Of a stretch of DNA of 11,169 bases, positions 6,485-11,169 are shown one piece after another. The stretch comes from a bacterium (lineage in GTDB: Bacteria; Latescibacterota; Latescibacteria; Latescibacterales; Latescibacteraceae): the NCBI GenBank assembly GCA_021372535.1, contig JAJFUH010000119.1, positions 1 to 11,169 on the forward strand, given 5' to 3'. The translations under genes were made by a program, and so were the position numbers. Below the pieces are notes generated by a model, which was not told the DNA's origin, searched no databases, and worked only from the letters and a program-made list of their open reading frames with translations. How positions within the stretch are numbered: position 1 is the stretch's first letter; the number at the start of each line of letters is the position of its first letter.

Positions 6485-9400
6485 TTAATTTTCGATCAGG
6501 ACCGACACATCGCCCGTAATGCCAAATGGCACGAAATGATAGGAATCCGCCCAGTTATCTCCATATTCGAAATGCCAGGGACCGGTAAACCGGGGCTCCT
6601 GTTCAATGTGGTGATGAGGGCCCAGCAGATTTCTGAGACTGCCAATAACCTCGATTTCAATCGTATTTTCGCCGCTCTTTACCCAGGGAGTTATATCGAG
6701 TTCGAGCGGCTGCCATGCAAGGTATCCGGCTTCGTGGCCGTTGACAACGGCTCTGCTCACCACCGCATCGATATGCCCGCAGTGCAGAACCGCTCTTTTG
6801 AACGTGGAACGCTCCGGTAATACAAAGCGCTGACTGTATGTCATGCTGCCCGGATAAAACCAGTATCCCTGCGGGCCGAGGTCGCCGGTAAGTATCTCGC
6901 CCGATGGTTCCTCGGCAAAAGCGAATTTGTCGGCACTTGTCTGTTTTACCCTGAAATCACCGGCAATGTATACACTTTCAAGCTCCATACCATAACTGAG
7001 ACGTTTTCTCTCTGTTTCCCGTTTGCCCGGATCGATGGTCTCGATGTATGCATCGATATCGCCGATAAAAAAACAGGTCAGGTCGATGGTATTACGTCCC
7101 TTGACGAGCCGGTTCCCGATGGAAATTTTCCTGAAACTGATATCCCAAAAATAACCGGCGTCGTTTTTCTCCGTTTCCCGCCCGTTAACGGTTATGGCAA
7201 ACTGTTCCGGAGTTTCGAGAACGAGAAAAGTTCCGTCCGGAGGTTTTATTCCGGAATCGAAAGTAAACCTCAGGGTCACCGACTGGTTTTTCTTCATATC
7301 GCAAAGGAGTTTATGAGTTTTTAGAACAGGCATTTCCTCGCTCCATCCGTCCATGTCATCGGTTCTGAACTGGCAGTAATCGAGGGTAATGGCGTTCGGA
7401 TGATTGCGTGTGAACGACCATGTATTCTTAAGATCGATTTTACGGACAGGGACAGGAGAATCATTCGTCACCGTTTCCGGTTTCGCGCTTTCGTCCAGAA
7501 CGAGAATGTGCAGCCCGGCGGGAGCGAAAGTCAAACCGGTGGTAATCGTGCCATCTCCGATACTGCACGGAAGCGAATGTGATGTGCCGTTTTCGGGATT
7601 CCATTCCTCGAGTTTTCCCGTTCCGAGAATAGAGACACGGGTAGAAACTGCTGTATCCCTGCTGATGTTCGCAAGGACAAAAATTCTCATATTCCCGTTG
7701 ATGCGCTCTTGACTGTAAATCGTTCCGGCATCGTTGCCTTCCTCATCGACAACGGTGATTCGCGCACCAGAAAGCGAGTCGAGGATATTCCTGAGTTCGG
7801 CACGGCTGCCGGAAACTCTTTTTACGGAGGCGAAAAACTGTGAAAGCTCCGGTGAATCCACTCCTTCGATCATCGTTGGAGTCGGCCCGACCGTAATGAC
7901 CGTTCCGCCGTTACGCCTGAATTCCCGGAGCAGATCGAGCGTTGTTTTCCGCATGGTCAGGGAGGACGGAACGATAACCGTGCCGTACGTTTTCGAGCCA
8001 ACCCTGATACGGTTCCCCTCGACCGATCCGTGACGGGACATGATCCGCTCATCGCCGTAATCGTAATCACGGTGAATTTCGAGGAGATGACGGCTGAGAG
8101 AAACAAATGCATCGTTGAGGCGGGCCACTTCGGTGTCTTTATAAATTCTGACGAACGTATCCCACCGGTAACCCGCACCGGGAATGTAATCGGTAATCAT
8201 CCACGCGCTTTCGATGGGGTGAATCACGAGGATGTCGCAGGTATGGGAACCTCTCGTGAGCATATAGAGGAGCCGCGCCGTATAGGTGTTAAAATACCGG
8301 TAGTGAGGCCACCACGGCTGCTGATAGTGGAGAGATGCCGGGAAGTCCCGTTTCCGGTGCCCCCGGAGCGAATAGTGTGCAAGGTGCATACAGGGAAAGT
8401 TAACCCCGAGCACATACTGCCACTCCCCTATCCATCTCATGTCCTCGAACGTGACGTTCCACCCTGCGGTACCATATGTCTCAGTGAGCACCCTGCGGTC
8501 GCCCATCTGGTGAGCGACACTTGCGACCTGTTTGGGAAGGAGCGGATCGGCGATGTCGCGGCTCAGGTGGTCGATGCCCGGCATCTGCATGAATTCGTAA
8601 TGCGGCATGGCAGCGCCGATATGGGCGGTCTGCACGAACAGATTGTCCTCATGGAGCATGTGACCGGTAAAAATGAGATTGTTCTCGCTGCACCACCTGC
8701 CGATACGTTCGGTGTAATTCTCGATGAAACGATCGGTCATCACCGCATAAAAATCATACCGCGCCTTTGCGGAACCCTCCCCGCGATAGAAAATGAACGG
8801 CAGCAAGGGTACAATATCATAGCCCTTTTTTTCCCTGAAATAATCCGGAAAACCATACGTCCATGGCGTAAACGACCAGTTGGGTTCGTCGGTGAAAATA
8901 CCGGGGATTGTATTACCAAATTCACCGGAAAACCGGGATTTAAACGCCCCGTGGGTGAGCTCCATGAAACGCTCGACCACCTTCGGCTCGAGAAGATCGG
9001 AGAACCAGTTCGGCAGTGTGCCATACCGGCCGTAATAGACCCACACTCTCAGTATCGTGTTCCCTTCCGGGGCGGCAGATGACCTGTCAGGCGGCAGAAT
9101 CTTCAGGTCGCTTATACGGTTTCCATTCAAGCGGGCGGTGAACAGGCCGACAGTCGATGAATCCCTCCGGAAGGTTTCCAGTTCGCCGGGCTTGATTTCA
9201 GAGCACATGAGGGTTTTGATAACATACTCAGGCCCCATACGGGTGATCCGCCCGCCGACCGATCCGCTCGGCCAGCGATCCTCATCATAGAGCCATATAT
9301 CGAATCCGAGACGTTTCCCCTCATCGATACACGCTTCGTACATATCCATATATTCCTGCGACAGATAGGGCGTGATCATGCCTGTTCTCGGGTGGAGGAA

Positions 9401-9610
9401 GGCACCGCCGAGCCCCTGGTTGTGCATCTCGCGGATTTGCCTCCGCAGCTCCTGTTCATCGAGGAGATCGTTCCACGAGAAAAATGGAGCCCCTGCAAAC
9501 CGTGAATCCGGCTGAGTAAAGTTCTTTTTTGTCTCCATGTATCCGGTTTCAGCCGCGATCATACGAAGGGGAAAAAGAAAAAGGAAACATATCGATAACA
9601 CTCTCGTCAT
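6485..9610 (-). CDS. Secreted GH106-like glycoside hydrolase (alpha-L-rhamnosidase-type)
   Basis: This 1041-residue protein has a Sec signal (MTRVLSICFLFLFPLRMIAA) and resembles GH106-type hydrolases. An N-terminal TIM barrel spans about 35-450: REMHNQGLGGAFLHPR (61-75), FDIWLYDEDRWPSG (103-116), GIFTDEP (E242) and LTETYGTAGW (E377). E242 and E377 are the best catalytic candidates; E110 is another. A glutamine-amidotransferase-like domain, as in large GH42/GH106 proteins, covers about 455-580 (YGTVIVPSSL, NGGTVITVGPTP). Beta-sandwich and galactose-binding-like domains follow; the last (about 905-1041) has VVNGHEAGYLAWQPLELDIT. Family members remove alpha-L-rhamnose from plant glycans such as rhamnogalacturonan, but sequence alone does not prove rhamnose here. 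The Shine-Dalgarno is poor (GGATTGG region), and the start is chosen because it gives a complete signal. It follows the Gfo/Idh/MocA gene by 150 nt and is probably transcribed with it. Confidence 0.8.
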   Translation of the reverse strand: MTRVLSICFLFLFPLRMIAAETGYMETKKNFTQPDSRFAGAPFFSWNDLLDEQELRRQIREMHNQGLGGAFLHPRTGMITPYLSQEYMDMYEACIDEGKRLGFDIWLYDEDRWPSGSVGGRITRMGPEYVIKTLMCSEIKPGELETFRRDSSTVGLFTARLNGNRISDLKILPPDRSSAAPEGNTILRVWVYYGRYGTLPNWFSDLLEPKVVERFMELTHGAFKSRFSGEFGNTIPGIFTDEPNWSFTPWTYGFPDYFREKKGYDIVPLLPFIFYRGEGSAKARYDFYAVMTDRFIENYTERIGRWCSENNLIFTGHMLHEDNLFVQTAHIGAAMPHYEFMQMPGIDHLSRDIADPLLPKQVASVAHQMGDRRVLTETYGTAGWNVTFEDMRWIGEWQYVLGVNFPCMHLAHYSLRGHRKRDFPASLHYQQPWWPHYRYFNTYTARLLYMLTRGSHTCDILVIHPIESAWMITDYIPGAGYRWDTFVRIYKDTEVARLNDAFVSLSRHLLEIHRDYDYGDERIMSRHGSVEGNRIRVGSKTYGTVIVPSSLTMRKTTLDLLREFRRNGGTVITVGPTPTMIEGVDSPELSQFFASVKRVSGSRAELRNILDSLSGARITVVDEEGNDAGTIYSQERINGNMRIFVLANISRDTAVSTRVSILGTGKLEEWNPENGTSHSLPCSIGDGTITTGLTFAPAGLHILVLDESAKPETVTNDSPVPVRKIDLKNTWSFTRNHPNAITLDYCQFRTDDMDGWSEEMPVLKTHKLLCDMKKNQSVTLRFTFDSGIKPPDGTFLVLETPEQFAITVNGRETEKNDAGYFWDISFRKISIGNRLVKGRNTIDLTCFFIGDIDAYIETIDPGKRETERKRLSYGMELESVYIAGDFRVKQTSADKFAFAEEPSGEILTGDLGPQGYWFYPGSMTYSQRFVLPERSTFKRAVLHCGHIDAVVSRAVVNGHEAGYLAWQPLELDITPWVKSGENTIEIEVIGSLRNLLGPHHHIEQEPRFTGPWHFEYGDNWADSYHFVPFGITGDVSVLIEN

Positions 9611-9760
9611 TTACCAATCCAATCATTGAGGGTAGTAAAAAAAGTATCTTTCTCACATACCCGATGATGAAATATAATGAAAGGCTGATTATTACCGGCC
9701 GTCTCAATCATGAAGAGGAAATCGACAAAGGTACGAAAATATCCGGATAACCCGTTTGCC

Positions 9761-10909
9761 TTACCTGAACATGTCTTTGGGATATTCCTCAACTCCCGTA
9801 TCAGCCTGGACATAATAATCGTCCTCCAGCTCGTCGATGCGGACTTTCCCGCCGTTCCGTTCCCGCCAGGACCTGACACCGGCAAGGAAAACAGCGGTTT
9901 TTTCGAGAATATGGTCGTAAGTCTGGGGCATCTCCCCACGCTCCACCATCTTCTGAAACTCGATAAGGGGGGTGTTGAAGTACTCGTACCGGCGCATGTC
10001 GTAGTCTTCCATATACAGAAGGCTTGTCTCGAATGTTCCCTTGTTCGTGATCACTTTAATCCATGCGTTCGAGTCGACATCGGAGCTGTTGACAAGGCAG
10101 GCAAAGAACGGCGGATCGTCTCCGCGGGGTTTGAACTTGATCGTCCATGTCGTGGATGTCGTTTTATAAATGTCCTTCCCGGCAATATCGGCGCCGACAC
10201 TTTCCACACCCGGCCCGGCGCATGCCAGTATGAGCCAGATGCCGTGAATATCATGGGTGATGTCGGTCGAGGCATTATAGGCGACGATTCCGTTGATTGT
10301 CGGGTGTTCGCTGTCTCCGGCAAGGGATTTCAGCTTGCGGCGCATTGCCGATGCGGGGAAACAGAACTCCCATGACGAGAGCGTGCAAATGGGGGTGCCT
10401 GTCTCCTTCGACATGTTCACAATTGCCTTTGCCCGGCCCATGCTCGAAGCGAAGGGCCTGTTGAAGAATACCGGGATGCCGGCTTTAAGGTACGGCGCCG
10501 CAAGCTGCGGCCAGTGGTCGATTGACCATACCTCGCAGATCATCACCGCATCGACCTTCCCGACCATATCATCGTAGTGCTCAACTTCCTGAACATTGAA
10601 TTTTTGGGCAAATTCGCGCTGGTGTTCCTTATTGATGTCCCACACATGAGTCATGACCATACCGTTCATGCGGGGCAGCGTCGTGTTGTTCTGAGGCACC
10701 GGATTGATCATGGGACCCCAGATGCTGAACAGATGGTGTTGATACCCCGATGTCAACGCCCCGATACGGATAAGGCTGTCATGGGTCGGCGATGGTTTCC
10801 ACTGCCGTGCATGGGCGATTCCGGGGCTTCCTGCCGAAAGCGCCGAACCGGCAGCGACAGCACCGGCTACCCGAATACCTTTTGATATAAAAAATCGCCG
10901 GGTTCCCAT
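9761..10909 (-). CDS. Tat-exported Gfo/Idh/MocA-family oxidoreductase
   Basis: This 382-residue protein starts with a Tat signal (TRRFFISKG at 3-11, Ala/Gly core at 15-29, cleavage near AHA) and continues as a Gfo/Idh/MocA NAD(P)-dependent sugar dehydrogenase fold. Recognisable parts are KVDAVMICEVWSIDHWPQLA (118-137), AGIPVFFNRPFA (143-154, the EKP position reading NRP) and DITHDIHGIWLI (216-227, with His at the usual catalytic site). The first beta-alpha turn reads RIGALTSGYQHH and lacks the classic GxGxxG dinucleotide motif. Zymomonas glucose-fructose oxidoreductase is a known Tat-exported member with tightly bound NADP. The start has AAAGGA (10916-10921 on the complement) 6 nt upstream and a strong promoter further up. 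It leads the leftward unit with the hydrolase, so oxidising a released sugar is a reasonable guess. Substrate is unknown, and a non-catalytic sugar-binding role is possible. Confidence 0.85.
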   Translation of the reverse strand: MGTRRFFISKGIRVAGAVAAGSALSAGSPGIAHARQWKPSPTHDSLIRIGALTSGYQHHLFSIWGPMINPVPQNNTTLPRMNGMVMTHVWDINKEHQREFAQKFNVQEVEHYDDMVGKVDAVMICEVWSIDHWPQLAAPYLKAGIPVFFNRPFASSMGRAKAIVNMSKETGTPICTLSSWEFCFPASAMRRKLKSLAGDSEHPTINGIVAYNASTDITHDIHGIWLILACAGPGVESVGADIAGKDIYKTTSTTWTIKFKPRGDDPPFFACLVNSSDVDSNAWIKVITNKGTFETSLLYMEDYDMRRYEYFNTPLIEFQKMVERGEMPQTYDHILEKTAVFLAGVRSWRERNGGKVRIDELEDDYYVQADTGVEEYPKDMFR

Positions 10910-10953
10910 ATTGTTTCCTTTCGTAAAAAGGTTAATATTGTCACATATCCCGT

Positions 10954-10982
10954 ATCATAACGAGGCAGAAGAGAAATGTAAA
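10954..10982 (-). promoter_or_regulatory. Sigma70-type promoter for the oxidoreductase-hydrolase unit
   Basis: On the complement, TTTACA (10977-10982) and TATGAT (10954-10959) are exactly 17 nt apart; each hexamer matches consensus at 5 of 6 positions. The implied transcript start is near 10947, giving a leader of about 38 nt to the ATG at 10909. This is the best promoter candidate in the window. Confidence 0.55.
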
Positions 10983-11111
10983 GAGCATTTCCATAATTGT
11001 TTGAGAGTATAGAGCCCGATCAATTCTTAAAATTTTATGATACGCGGATATTCGCGGGTTTGTTTTTTATATGAATACTGATAATTCCTCATTACAGTAT
11101 AAATACTATGT

Positions 11112-11169
11112 TGTCCTTCTGTCCTTCTGTCCTTCTGTCCCTCTGTCCCTCTGTCCCTCTGTCCCTCTG
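11112..11169. repeat. 8-bp tandem repeat array, TGTCCTTC then TGTCCCTC
   Basis: Three perfect copies of TGTCCTTC (11112-11135) are followed by four perfect copies of TGTCCCTC (11136-11167) and the first two bases of another, running off the window. The two variants differ at one base and are sorted into blocks, which points to recent slippage expansion of each. The unit is not a multiple of 3 and no gene spans it. The full length is unknown. Confidence 0.95.

Noticed and set aside
8030-9082. A 350-codon open frame on the + strand inside the hydrolase region
   Set aside because: It is fully antisense to the hydrolase gene, which has clear domains. The translation shows no fold or signal I recognise, and moderately GC-rich coding DNA often gives long antisense frames.
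9710-10375. A 221-codon open frame on the + strand opposite the Gfo/Idh/MocA gene
   Set aside because: It lies almost entirely over the convincing minus-strand gene, with low-complexity antisense composition and no recognisable motif.
11112-11169. CRISPR array
   Set aside because: The units are directly abutting 8-mers with no spacers, so it is a simple tandem repeat.
1-11169. tRNA, rRNA, intact insertion sequence or prophage genes
   Set aside because: I looked for these on both strands and saw no cloverleaf, ribosomal RNA block, transposase or phage-like gene.

Overview
The window looks like chromosomal DNA from a Gram-negative-type environmental bacterium that exports folded enzymes by the Tat route. 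Three redox or sugar enzymes carry N-terminal Tat-like signals, and there is a very large secreted glycoside hydrolase and a DUF6599-type exported protein. This mix of Tat-exported Gfo/Idh/MocA oxidoreductase, Tat-exported aldo/keto reductase, AGE-family epimerase and GH106-like hydrolase is typical of carbohydrate-degrading candidate phyla such as Latescibacterota, Sumerlaeota, Hydrogenedentota or Planctomycetota. That placement is inference; no rRNA or other marker gene is present. Genes look moderately GC-rich and gaps AT-rich. Most starts have a good Shine-Dalgarno sequence.

Layout: (1) 1-472 is a gene-free AT-rich region with a 12-bp inverted repeat and a degenerate palindromic repeat. 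(2) 473-1189 (-) is a CPBP/CAAX-type membrane protease. (3) 1190-1577 is a divergent control region. (4) 1578-6293 (+) is a co-directional run of four genes with gaps of about 60-110 nt: AGE-family epimerase (Tat), aldo/keto reductase (Tat), DUF6599 protein (Sec), and a LarA-superfamily racemase/epimerase (cytoplasmic). (5) 6294-6484 is a convergent gap with a REP-like hairpin. (6) 6485-10909 (-) holds a 1041-residue GH106-like hydrolase and, upstream of it, a Tat-exported Gfo/Idh/MocA oxidoreductase with a good sigma70-type promoter. (7) The right edge is an 8-bp tandem repeat that runs off the window.

How the genes may work together (inference): the secreted hydrolase would release a sugar from a plant or algal glycan. 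The exported Gfo/Idh/MocA, aldo/keto reductase and AGE enzymes would oxidise, reduce or epimerise it outside the cytoplasm. The LarA-like enzyme would invert the alpha-carbon of a resulting 2-hydroxy (sugar) acid. Several of these proteins have substitutions at family-defining positions: Thr at the cofactor-linking Lys of LarA, Arg at the catalytic His of the aldo/keto reductase, His at the Arg of the CPBP EExxxR motif, and no classical GxGxxG in the Gfo/Idh/MocA protein. These substitutions are the most interesting signals here.
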